Assembly (NCBI GenBank): GCA_023437755.1
Contig: JAEZFJ010000485.1
Span: 1 to 5,537, forward strand
Direction: 5' to 3'
Source: Pseudomonadota bacterium
GTDB taxonomy: Bacteria > Pseudomonadota > Alphaproteobacteria > Rhizobiales > Devosiaceae
Length of the DNA stretch: 5,537 nt
The position numbers were made by a program, and so were the translations under genes. The notes beneath the pieces were generated by a model, which saw only the letters and a program-made list of their open reading frames with translations, was not told the origin of the DNA and searched no databases. Within the stretch, counting starts at the first letter, position 1; every line of letters starts with the position of its first letter. Shown here in pieces: positions 1 through 5,537 of this stretch.

Positions 1-921
1 ACGCTGATCTTCGGCATCCTGCGCTTCGCCCACTTCGCCCATGGTGACATGATGACCATGGGTGCCTTCGTGGCCCTCATCCTCGCCTCGGCCTTGGCGG
101 CCATGGGCATCATCCTGCCGCTGCCCATGGGCTTCGTGGTGCTGCCGGCCGCAATGGTGATCACCGCGCTGCTCGCCCTCAGCATCGACAAGGGCTTCTA
201 CGCGCCCCTGCGCGCCCGCGGCGCCAAGCCCGTTACCCTGTTGATCGCCTCCATCGGTGTCACCCTGATGATCCAGGGTCTGATCCGCCTGATCTTCGGT
301 TCGGGCACGCGGCAGCTCTATGTCGGCGGCGAGCCCAAGGACATCTTCCGTTTCGACATGACGTGGCTGGGAGGGTCGCGTCCCATCAGCATCACCGAAC
401 CGCAACTGATCATGTTCGTGGTGACGGCCATCATCGTGGTCGCGCTTCACCTCTTCCTCACCCGCTCCCGCCTCGGCAAGGCCATGCGTGCCATGGCCGA
501 CAACGCCGCGCTGGCGCAGGTCTCCGGCATCAACACGGCGCTTGTCGTGCGGGTGACCTGGGTGATCGCCGGTTCCCTCGCCTGCGTTGCCGGCACCATG
601 CTGGCGCTCGACGTGGCGTTGATGCCCGATCTTGCCTTCAACATCGTGCTGCCGATCTTCGCCGCCGCGATCGTGGGCGGTCTTGGTCACGCCTATGGTG
701 CCATTGTCGGCGGCTTCCTGATCGCCTTCGCCGAGACGCTGGCCGTGTTCAACTGGACTGCCGTGCTGCGGCCGCTCAACGCCGTGCTCCCCGAGGGCAT
801 GGCGCTGCCGGCCAACCTTGCGCTGGTGCCGACCGAGTATAAGCTCACCGTGGCCTTCGTGATCCTGGTGATCACCCTGCTCGTGCGCCCCACGGGTATC
901 TTCAAGGGAGCTTCGACATGA
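1..921 (+). CDS. livH: Branched-chain amino acid ABC transporter permease, LivH type (5' end outside window)
   Basis: Inner-membrane channel subunit of a HAAT-family ABC importer for branched-chain or related amino acids, expected to pair with the LivM protein encoded next. The frame is open from base 1, so the true start lies to the left. The first visible residues include the LivH signature RFAHFAHGDMMTMGAF (about residues 8-23 of the visible part), which normally sits 20-40 residues from the N-terminus, so little is missing. Of 306 visible residues, most form hydrophobic membrane segments. LGKAMRAMADN at about 158-168 matches the cytoplasmic loop that contacts the ATPase, and IVGGLGHAYGAIVGG starts at about 224. 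The end, VRPTGIFKG, is typical of the family. Between the GGLG region and this end is a somewhat long loop (about residues 247-275). The stop codon overlaps the livM start by 4 bp, which indicates translational coupling. LivG/LivF ATPase genes are not visible and are presumed upstream. Family call is firm; the exact substrate is inferred. Confidence 0.95.
   Translation, partial: TLIFGILRFAHFAHGDMMTMGAFVALILASALAAMGIILPLPMGFVVLPAAMVITALLALSIDKGFYAPLRARGAKPVTLLIASIGVTLMIQGLIRLIFGSGTRQLYVGGEPKDIFRFDMTWLGGSRPISITEPQLIMFVVTAIIVVALHLFLTRSRLGKAMRAMADNAALAQVSGINTALVVRVTWVIAGSLACVAGTMLALDVALMPDLAFNIVLPIFAAAIVGGLGHAYGAIVGGFLIAFAETLAVFNWTAVLRPLNAVLPEGMALPANLALVPTEYKLTVAFVILVITLLVRPTGIFKGAST
904..910 (+). 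promoter_or_regulatory. Ribosome-binding site of livM inside livH
   Basis: AAGGGAG lies within the last codons of livH, 7 nt before the livM ATG at 918. Its position supports the overlapping ATG as the real livM start and suggests coupled translation of the two permease subunits. Confidence 0.75.
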
Positions 922-2243
922 GCGCCGCTTCCAACGCTGCCGCCACCGGCTGGGGCAGCCCGCTGCGCCGTGGCCTGGTGCTGTTCGCGCTGATGTTCCT
1001 GATGGTGGTTGTGGTCGGCGTGGTGCAGGGCACCGCCTCGATCCTGCTGATCCTGACCCAGGCGACGGCTTTCGCGCTGATCGCGCTCGGCCTCAACATC
1101 CAGTGGGGCTATGGCGGGCTGTTCAACTTCGCCATCATGGGCTTCCTCATGGTGGGCGGCGCCTCCACGGTGTTCCTCTCCTACCCCGTGAACCAGGTGT
1201 TCTGGGATGGTGAGGGCCCGATGCTGCTCGCCCGCGCCCTTCTCGCTTTCCTGATCGGCCTGGGGCTGGTGCTCCTGGTGCGCCAGAGCCACCGCATCGG
1301 CATCAGCGGCAAGCTCAAGACGGTGCTGGTGATCCTCGCCTGGTTTGCCGCCTATGTGATCTACCGCAGCCAGATCGATCCGGCCGCCGCCTATATCGAG
1401 GCCAATGCCGGCTTCGTCGGCGGCCTGGGGCTTCACCCGGTCCTCGGCTGGGCCTTTGGTGGACTGGTCTCGGCGATCATCGCCTTCTTCATCGGCCGCA
1501 TCAGCCTTGGCCTCCGCACCGACTACCTCGCCATTGCGACCATCGGCATTTCCGAGATCCTGCGGGCCCTGATCAAGAACATGGACTGGCTGACCCGCGG
1601 CACCATGACCGTGTCGCCGATGCCCTGGCCGACGCCGCTGCCGCAGCAACTGCAGGCCGCCGGCTTCTCCATTCCCGACAGCTTCGTGTTCGCGCGGCTG
1701 ATGTTCCTGGGGATCTGCGTGATCATCCTGATCGGCGCGTTTCTCCTCGTGCAGCGGGCCTATGGCGGCCCCTGGGGCCGCATGATGCGGGCGATCCGCG
1801 ACAACCACATCGCCGCCGCCTCCATGGGCAAGGACGTCACCAACCGCCAGTTGGAACTGTTCGTGTTCGGCTCGATCCTGATGGGCATCGGAGGAGCCAT
1901 GCTCGGCACCTTCACCCAGATCTTCGACCCCTCCGGCTATCAGCCGATCAATCACACCTTCATGGTCTGGGTGATGGTGATCGTCGGCGGCGCTGGCAAC
2001 AACTGGGGCGTCGTGCTCGGGGCCTTCCTGATCTACATCGTCTGGATCATTTCCGACCCGCTGGCGCAGTTGATCTTCCTCAACCTCTCGGTGCTGACCG
2101 AGGCAATGGGCTGGGGCGCCATCCCCGAGATCGACTCGCGTGCCCTGCAGATGCGCGTCTTCGTGCTCGGCGTGGTGATCACCATCGCTCTGCGCTATGC
2201 CCCCAAAGGCCTGATCCCCGAAGTGGTGCGGCGCGAAACCTGA
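918..2243 (+). CDS. livM: Branched-chain amino acid ABC transporter permease, LivM type, with enlarged core
   Basis: Second inner-membrane channel subunit of the HAAT importer, 441 residues, partner of LivH. The start at 918 overlaps the livH stop (ATGA) and has an AAGGGAG ribosome-binding site at 904-910, 7 nt upstream. Family landmarks in order are: ALGLNIQWGYGGLFNFA at about 56-72; LRTDYLAIATIGISEILR at about 199-216, the strongest LivM motif; and GRMMRAIRDNHIAAASMGKD at about 287-306, the loop expected to dock on the ATPase. A VGGAGNNWGVVLGAF segment follows, and the C-terminal part ends RYAPKGLIPE. Many LivM proteins are 300-360 residues. The extra length is mainly at about 88-175, between the first two motifs, where two added hydrophobic stretches (about 103-121 and 133-149) look like extra membrane helices. 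The gene ends 12 bp before the convergent SDR gene. Family is certain; substrate is inferred from family and neighbours. Confidence 0.95.
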   Translation: MSAASNAAATGWGSPLRRGLVLFALMFLMVVVVGVVQGTASILLILTQATAFALIALGLNIQWGYGGLFNFAIMGFLMVGGASTVFLSYPVNQVFWDGEGPMLLARALLAFLIGLGLVLLVRQSHRIGISGKLKTVLVILAWFAAYVIYRSQIDPAAAYIEANAGFVGGLGLHPVLGWAFGGLVSAIIAFFIGRISLGLRTDYLAIATIGISEILRALIKNMDWLTRGTMTVSPMPWPTPLPQQLQAAGFSIPDSFVFARLMFLGICVIILIGAFLLVQRAYGGPWGRMMRAIRDNHIAAASMGKDVTNRQLELFVFGSILMGIGGAMLGTFTQIFDPSGYQPINHTFMVWVMVIVGGAGNNWGVVLGAFLIYIVWIISDPLAQLIFLNLSVLTEAMGWGAIPEIDSRALQMRVFVLGVVITIALRYAPKGLIPEVVRRET

Positions 2244-2246
2244 TCG

Positions 2247-2271
2247 GGCCGGCGGCTACAGCCCGCCGGTC
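2247..2271. terminator. Possible bidirectional hairpin between convergent livM and SDR genes
   Basis: CCGGCGG (2249-2255) and CCGCCGG (2263-2269) form a perfect 7-bp inverted repeat with a 7-nt loop containing the SDR stop codon. On the plus-strand transcript a G-U and a G-C pair (2247-2248 with 2270-2271) could extend the stem. It sits exactly where two convergent transcripts meet. No T tract follows on either strand, so it is not a canonical intrinsic terminator. It could also be chance in GC-rich DNA. Confidence 0.3.
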
Positions 2272-3179
2272 GCATACCGCAGGTTGGCGAGGTTTTCCGA
2301 CACGGACCAAAGCCGCTCGGCCGCGACGTCGTCGTCGGCGGCTGGGGGCCGCTCAACGAGCCTGGGCTTGCCGCGCCAGCCGCCGAAGCTTGCCGGCCCG
2401 ACATAGTCCAGCGGCGCAAGGTCCGGCTCCACGGCCGCTGCCACGATGGGCAGGGCACCCGCTGCGGCGGACTGCGCCACCACCGAGGTGAACATTTCCG
2501 CAATCCGGGCAAACCCGCCCCTGCCCATGCCGCTGGCGATAAGGCCCGTACTGGCCAGGCCCGGATGGGCGCTCACGCAGCGGAGGCCCCAACCGGACCG
2601 ATCGCTTAGCTTCTGGAGCTGCCGCGCAAACAGCAGGTTTGCGAGCTTTGACTGGGCATAGCCATGCCACGGCACGTAGCCGCGCTCGAACTGCAGGTCC
2701 GCAAATTGCATGCGCCCGCGCCGGGCAGCATTGCTGGCGACGGACACCACCCGCGCCTTGCCGGCCTGCAACATCGGCAGCAGCCGTCCGGTCAGCGCAT
2801 AATGGGCGAGGTGGTTGGTCCCGAACTGCAGTTCGAACCCGTCCACGGTGGTGCGCCGCTCGGGCGGCATCATCACCCCGGCATTGTTGACCAGCATGTC
2901 GATTCGGGTGTGCGTGGCCCCGATCCGGGCGGCGCCCGCTGCGACCTCGGCGAGGTCGGCCATGTCGAAGCGCTCGAACTCGACCGTACCCCTCGGCGCC
3001 TCCGTGGCGATCTCGCGAATGGCGGCAATACCCTTCTCGGCACTGCGGCCGCACAGGATCACATGCGCTCCCGCCACCGCCAGCATGCGGGCGGTTTCGA
3101 GGCCCACGCCGCTCGTCGCACCGGTGACCAGCGCCACCTTGCCGGAAAGGTCCGGAACGCCCTGCTGGTTGGTGATCAT
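2256..3179 (-). CDS. Short-chain dehydrogenase/reductase (SDR), retinol dehydrogenase-like, NADP(H)-type
   Basis: Predicted cytosolic NAD(P)-dependent oxidoreductase of 307 residues, interconverting an alcohol and a carbonyl on an unknown substrate. The Rossmann fold is clear: TGATSGVG at 19-26 is the cofactor glycine motif; Arg45 after the second strand favours NADP(H); Asp72 (in FDMADL) should contact the adenine; NNAG is at 98-101. The catalytic tetrad is present: Asn122, Ser149, Tyr174 and Lys178 (YAQSKLAN). The form of the YAQSKLANLLFA block and the length near 300 resemble the retinol dehydrogenase/WW-domain oxidoreductase-like group rather than the ~250-residue FabG type. The start at 3179 is supported by GAGGAG 7 nt upstream (3187-3192). 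The gene lies 107 bp downstream of livK on the same strand but behind a strong terminator, so it is probably transcribed mostly from its own promoter, which I cannot identify. Substrate and pathway cannot be told from sequence; linkage to the liv genes may be only positional. Confidence 0.93.
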   Translation of the reverse strand: MITNQQGVPDLSGKVALVTGATSGVGLETARMLAVAGAHVILCGRSAEKGIAAIREIATEAPRGTVEFERFDMADLAEVAAGAARIGATHTRIDMLVNNAGVMMPPERRTTVDGFELQFGTNHLAHYALTGRLLPMLQAGKARVVSVASNAARRGRMQFADLQFERGYVPWHGYAQSKLANLLFARQLQKLSDRSGWGLRCVSAHPGLASTGLIASGMGRGGFARIAEMFTSVVAQSAAAGALPIVAAAVEPDLAPLDYVGPASFGGWRGKPRLVERPPAADDDVAAERLWSVSENLANLRYATGGL

Positions 3180-3186
3180 GCCGCCA

Positions 3187-3192
3187 CTCCTC
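3187..3192 (-). promoter_or_regulatory. Ribosome-binding site of the SDR gene
   Basis: On the minus strand GAGGAG precedes the ATG at 3179 by 7 nt. It supports this start over the longer alternative frames in the same region. Confidence 0.7.
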
Positions 3193-3236
3193 GTTCGCGG
3201 GCTGCAACGACAGAGGCGAGGTAAGGTTCAGAAACG

Positions 3237-3266
3237 AAAAGGGCCCGGACGTTGCCGTCCGGGCCC
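3237..3266 (-). terminator. Intrinsic terminator of livK (GCAA tetraloop, U tract)
   Basis: GGGCCCGGACG (3241-3251) and CGTCCGGGCCC (3256-3266) form a perfect 11-bp GC-rich stem. Read on the minus strand the loop is GCAA, a stable GNRA tetraloop, and the stem is followed directly by TTTT (3240-3237). It begins 20 nt after the livK stop codon. On the plus strand there is no T tract after the stem, so the terminator works for the minus-strand transcript and separates livK from the SDR gene. Confidence 0.93.
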
Positions 3267-3286
3267 TGATGCTGAAGTGGTCCTGA

Positions 3287-4495
3287 CTACTCGATCAGGC
3301 CCTTGTTGACCACGCCGCCGCCTTCAACCACGAAGTAGTTGATGGCACCGGCCACGTCGCCGACGTCGTCGAACTCGACGGTGCCCGAGGCACCCTCGTA
3401 GTTGATGTCGGTACCAGCGGCGATCAGTTCCTTGGCCTTCTCCCACTCGCCCGGCAGGACGGTCTCGCCCGGAGCGTTGGAGACTTCACGAAGCGCAGCG
3501 GAGATGCCCTCGCGATCGGCCGAGCCGGACTTCTCGATGGCCAGGGCCAGCAGGAACACGGCGTCGTAGGAGTTGGTCACATAGGTGCCGTTGGCGTCCT
3601 GGCCGGCAGCTTCGGTCAGGGCAGCCAGCGCGTCGAACGCCGGACCTTCGGCCGGAGCGGCCTGGGTCAGGATCATGCCTTCGAGGTTGGCTGCGTCGCG
3701 GGTCGCGAGCAGGGCTTCACCAGCCATGCCGTCACCACCGACGAACAGGTCGAACGAACCGGCTTCCACAGCCTGGTTCAGGATGGCGCCGCCGCCGGCG
3801 TTCTCGTAGCCGTAGATCACCAGCGTGGTGGCGCCGGAAGCTTCGATCTGGCCGATTTCCGGACGGTAGTCGGCCTTGCCGTCTTCATGGGCGACGTTGG
3901 CGAGCACGGTGCCGCCACCGGCCACGAAGGCTTCCTCGAACGCACCGGCGAGACCCGAACCGTAGTCGTTGTTGACATAGGTCAGGCCGACTTCGGTCAC
4001 GCCCTGGGCGAGCAGCAGTTCGGCAGCCTTGACGCCCTGGATCGAGTCCGGAACCACGTCGCGGAATACGAGGTCATTGTCGTCGAGCTCGGCCACGGCC
4101 GGAGCGGTCGAAGCCGGCGAGATCATCACCACATTGCCCGGGATGGCCGAGCCATTGGCGCCGGCAATGGTGGCGCCGGAGCAGTAGCCGCCGAAGATGG
4201 CGACGACGTTTTCGGCATTGACCAGACGGTCGGCAGCCGGGCCGGCGGTGCCGCCGTCACAGGCCGAGTCGGCCAGGACGGAGGTCAGCGTCTGGCCGTC
4301 AAGGATGCCACCCTGATCGTTCACATGGGTGATGGCCAGGTTGCCGGCATCCACCATGCCCGGAGCAAAGCCGGCGATCGGCCCGGTCACGTCGGCGAGG
4401 AAGCCGATCTTGACCTCCTGGGCCAGAACCGGAGCGGCAGCGAACAGCGTGGTGGCGGCAACGGCCAGGGTCAGGGTCTTGTGGATTTTGCGCAT
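3287..4495 (-). CDS. livK: Branched-chain amino acid ABC transporter substrate-binding protein, LivK/LivJ type
   Basis: Periplasmic solute-binding protein of 402 residues (Peripla_BP_6 family) that captures leucine/isoleucine/valine or related amino acids for the LivHM importer. A Sec signal peptide is clear: MRKIHK, a hydrophobic Ala-rich core, then APVLA with cleavage expected before Gln26, leaving about 377 residues. The mature protein opens VKIGFLADVTGPIAG, the usual first strand. Cys79 and Cys105 match in position the disulfide of E. coli LivJ. GGYCSGAT (102-109) and SPASTAP (126-132) correspond to the ligand-carboxylate region; FRDVVPDSIQG (144-154) and NNDYGSG (175-181) are family landmarks. 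The start at 4495 is chosen over an in-frame ATG at 4645 because it begins the signal peptide and has GAGGGA 5 nt upstream (4501-4506). By hand count the mature chain has about 53 acidic and 13 basic residues. It is encoded opposite to the permeases, with its own promoter region and terminator. Exact ligand is inferred. Confidence 0.95.
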   Translation of the reverse strand: MRKIHKTLTLAVAATTLFAAAPVLAQEVKIGFLADVTGPIAGFAPGMVDAGNLAITHVNDQGGILDGQTLTSVLADSACDGGTAGPAADRLVNAENVVAIFGGYCSGATIAGANGSAIPGNVVMISPASTAPAVAELDDNDLVFRDVVPDSIQGVKAAELLLAQGVTEVGLTYVNNDYGSGLAGAFEEAFVAGGGTVLANVAHEDGKADYRPEIGQIEASGATTLVIYGYENAGGGAILNQAVEAGSFDLFVGGDGMAGEALLATRDAANLEGMILTQAAPAEGPAFDALAALTEAAGQDANGTYVTNSYDAVFLLALAIEKSGSADREGISAALREVSNAPGETVLPGEWEKAKELIAAGTDINYEGASGTVEFDDVGDVAGAINYFVVEGGGVVNKGLIE

Positions 4496-4573
4496 GTACG
4501 TCCCTCTGCTGGGTCGCAACCACCGGGCGGTCCTTGACGGACCCTTCCTTGCGAGCGGCGCGACGCGATATAG

Positions 4574-4594
4574 GGGGCGCTCCCTTGGCGCCCC
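4574..4594. repeat. Inverted repeat in the livK leader/promoter
   Basis: GGGGCGC (4574-4580) and GCGCCCC (4588-4594) form a perfect 7-bp inverted repeat with a 7-nt loop, about 80 bp upstream of the livK start. It could be an operator or an RNA hairpin in the livK leader. No T tract follows on either strand, so it does not look like a terminator. Confidence 0.4.
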
Positions 4595-4607
4595 GCTGGG
4601 GGGACTG

Positions 4608-4663
4608 TTGCACATTTCGTTGCGCCGAGTCACCGGGGATTGCACGCCATTTCCGATTGCCGC
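4608..4663. repeat. Imperfect direct repeat with TTGCAC motifs, possible operator
   Basis: TTGCAC occurs at 4608-4613 and 4640-4645, 32 bp apart or about three helical turns. Each is followed by ATTTC and then a further TTGC (4620 and 4657). Another TTGC lies at 4669, so TTGC pairs 12 bp apart occur at 4608/4620 and 4657/4669. The arrangement suggests repeated binding sites on one face of the helix between the divergent genes. The repeats are imperfect and short, and no known regulator site is recognised. Confidence 0.3.
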
Positions 4664-4668
4664 GACGG

Positions 4669-4697
4669 TTGCTTAACGCGATCGCTTTCGCCATAGA
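4669..4697 (+). promoter_or_regulatory. Weak candidate promoter of the OpuAC-like gene
   Basis: TTGCTT (4669-4674) and CATAGA (4692-4697) are separated by 17 bp, the ideal spacing for a housekeeping sigma-factor promoter. Each hexamer matches only about half the consensus. Transcription would start near 4704, giving a very short leader holding only the ribosome-binding site. This is tentative. Confidence 0.2.
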
Positions 4698-4707
4698 TCG
4701 ACCGGCG

Positions 4708-4714
4708 AAGGAGG
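4708..4714 (+). promoter_or_regulatory. Strong ribosome-binding site of the OpuAC-like gene
   Basis: AAGGAGG is a full match to the Shine-Dalgarno consensus and lies 5 nt before the ATG at 4720. It fixes the start of a gene whose end is outside the window. Confidence 0.85.
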
Positions 4715-4719
4715 CTCCC

Positions 4720-5537
4720 ATGCACATCCGGCACCTGGCCGCGACCCTGATCCTCTTTGCCGCCGCATTGGCTGCGCCCGCCATGGCCCAGCTTACCGTG
4801 GTCGACCAGGCGCAGGACCAGGCCGCCGCGTCCGCCGAACCGCCCCCGCCCTGTGGCACCCGTCCGCTCAGCATCGCCCGCATGGCCTGGCAATCCGCCG
4901 AACTGCTGGCTGAAATCCACGCTCGCATCCTCACCCGCAGTTTCGGCTGCACGGCCGAAGTGGTGCCCGGAGATCTCGCCGCCACGGCGTCGGCCATGGG
5001 CTCGACCGGTCAGCCCGCCGTCGCGCCGGAAATGTGGCCCACCCGCGCCGTGGAAGTCTGGAATGCCGGCATCGAGGCGCAGATGCTGCGTCAGGCCGCC
5101 CCCACCTACGCGGAAACCCAGCTCGAGGGCTGGTACGTGCCCGACTACGTTGCTGCCGCCCTGCCGCAACCGATCGCGGCCGCCGACCTCGCCGCTGCCC
5201 TGCCCACCGTCGCCGCGGGTAACCCGGTGCGCTTCATCTCCTGCCCCGCGGACTGGGCCTGTTCGGTGATCAACCGCAACCTCGTTGCCGCACACGGTCT
5301 GACCGAACTGGTGGAACTGGTCGAGCCCGCCAACCGCTTCGAGATGGATACCCTGCTCGCCGAGGCGGTCAGCCGCTCCGAACCGATCATCTTCTACTAT
5401 TGGGCGCCGAACGCGGTGCTGTCGCAGTTCAACTTCCTGCCGCTGGACATGGGCGACTATGCCGAAGAGGCCGCCCAGTGCCTGGCGCGGCGCGCCTGCC
5501 CCTCTCCCGCCCCGAGCGCCTTTGCCGCCGAGCCGGT
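4720..5537 (+). CDS. OpuAC-family ABC transporter substrate-binding protein, glycine betaine/choline type (3' end outside window)
   Basis: Periplasmic binding protein for a quaternary amine such as glycine betaine, choline or a relative; 272 residues visible, frame still open at the edge. The start at 4720 follows AAGGAGG and begins a Sec signal peptide (MHIRHLAATLILFAAALAAP) with cleavage expected after AMA, before Gln24. A Gln/Ala-rich and proline-rich linker (about 24-44, PPPP at 41-44) leads into the OpuAC domain. Domain motifs are MAWQSAELLAE (55-65), VVPGD (81-85), APEMW (102-106), GWYVPDYV (137-144), CPADWACSVIN (175-185) and YYWAP (226-230). Trp57, Trp106, Trp138, Trp179 and Trp228 are candidates for the aromatic cage that holds the cationic headgroup. 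Six cysteines (45, 77, 175, 181, 254, 260) could form three disulfides. The visible part contains no lysine. Divergent from livK; permease and ATPase partners may follow to the right but are not seen. Family is firm; ligand is inferred. Confidence 0.9.
   Translation, partial: MHIRHLAATLILFAAALAAPAMAQLTVVDQAQDQAAASAEPPPPCGTRPLSIARMAWQSAELLAEIHARILTRSFGCTAEVVPGDLAATASAMGSTGQPAVAPEMWPTRAVEVWNAGIEAQMLRQAAPTYAETQLEGWYVPDYVAAALPQPIAAADLAAALPTVAAGNPVRFISCPADWACSVINRNLVAAHGLTELVELVEPANRFEMDTLLAEAVSRSEPIIFYYWAPNAVLSQFNFLPLDMGDYAEEAAQCLARRACPSPAPSAFAAEP

Larger units (their letters stand above)
4496..4719. promoter_or_regulatory. Divergent intergenic regulatory region between livK and the OpuAC-like gene
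   Basis: This 224-bp non-coding stretch must carry promoters for livK (minus) and the OpuAC-like gene (plus), since the two start codons face away from each other. It contains an inverted repeat (4574-4594), a smaller GGTCC/GGACC repeat near 4529-4542, and several TTGC motifs between 4608 and 4672. I find no convincing consensus -35/-10 pair for livK. The in-frame extension of the livK frame back to 4645 is read as untranslated leader. Confidence 0.7.

Noticed and set aside
693..1955. 420-codon minus-strand open frame across livH and livM
   Set aside because: It lies antisense to two well-supported permease genes, its product is a low-complexity His/Asp/Glu/Gln-rich chain with no recognisable domain, and long antisense frames are usual in GC-rich codon-biased DNA.
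2353..3207. 284-codon minus-strand frame overlapping the SDR gene
   Set aside because: It is a frame-shifted reading of the SDR gene, rich in Arg/Ala/Gly/Cys without motifs, while the 2256-3179 frame shows all SDR catalytic residues.
3241..3266. Hairpin as a plus-strand terminator or a mobile-element end
   Set aside because: There is no T tract after the stem on the plus strand, and no transposase or matching second repeat is present; position and U tract fit the livK transcript.
3887..4537. 216-codon plus-strand frame opposite livK
   Set aside because: It is antisense to livK, rich in Gly/His/Asp/Arg with no domain, and explained by the GC codon bias of livK.
4496..4645. N-terminal extension of LivK from an ATG at 4645
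   Set aside because: The 50 extra residues are Arg/Pro-rich and would bury the signal peptide; the internal ATG at 4495 has a ribosome-binding site and starts a normal signal sequence.
4757..5269. 170-codon plus-strand frame inside the OpuAC-like gene
   Set aside because: It is a Pro/Arg-rich shifted frame of the real gene with no start signal of its own.
4630..5295. Minus-strand frames opposite the OpuAC-like gene
   Set aside because: They are Gly/Arg-rich without motifs, and the plus strand encodes a protein with signal peptide, family motifs and a consensus ribosome-binding site.

Overview
The window is GC-rich DNA with strongly GC-biased third codon positions, from a Gram-negative bacterium. 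Two exported solute-binding proteins with Sec signal peptides show the Gram-negative type. The protein styles suggest an alphaproteobacterium, possibly Rhodobacterales or a Devosia-like Hyphomicrobiales; that placement is inference, with no marker gene in the window.

Layout. Bases 1-2243 (+) hold the end of a LivH-type and a complete LivM-type permease gene of a branched-chain amino acid (HAAT family) ABC importer, joined by a 4-bp ATGA overlap. Twelve bases later, convergent on the minus strand, lies a short-chain dehydrogenase/reductase gene (2256-3179). Upstream of it on the same strand is a LivK-type periplasmic binding protein gene (3287-4495), followed by a strong intrinsic terminator (3237-3266, GCAA tetraloop and U tract). 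A 224-bp divergent intergenic region (4496-4719) follows. Then comes a plus-strand gene for an OpuAC-family (glycine betaine/choline-type) binding protein, starting at 4720 and running off the right edge.

How it fits together. LivK would capture branched-chain or related amino acids in the periplasm and deliver them to the LivH/LivM channel. The LivG/LivF ATPases are not in the window and probably lie to the left, upstream of livH. The binding-protein gene is separate from and opposite to the permease genes, with its own promoter and terminator, which would let it be made at a different level from the membrane subunits. The SDR enzyme sits between the two halves of the transporter locus and has no evident mechanistic link to uptake. 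The OpuAC-like gene probably begins a second uptake operon for a quaternary amine osmolyte or nutrient.

I see no mobile element, CRISPR array, RNA gene or clearly new system. The region looks like ordinary metabolic and transport chromosome. The points worth a second look are modest: an enlarged LivM core, repeated TTGC motifs and a hairpin in the divergent promoter region, a lysine-free binding-protein fragment, and a very acidic LivK.
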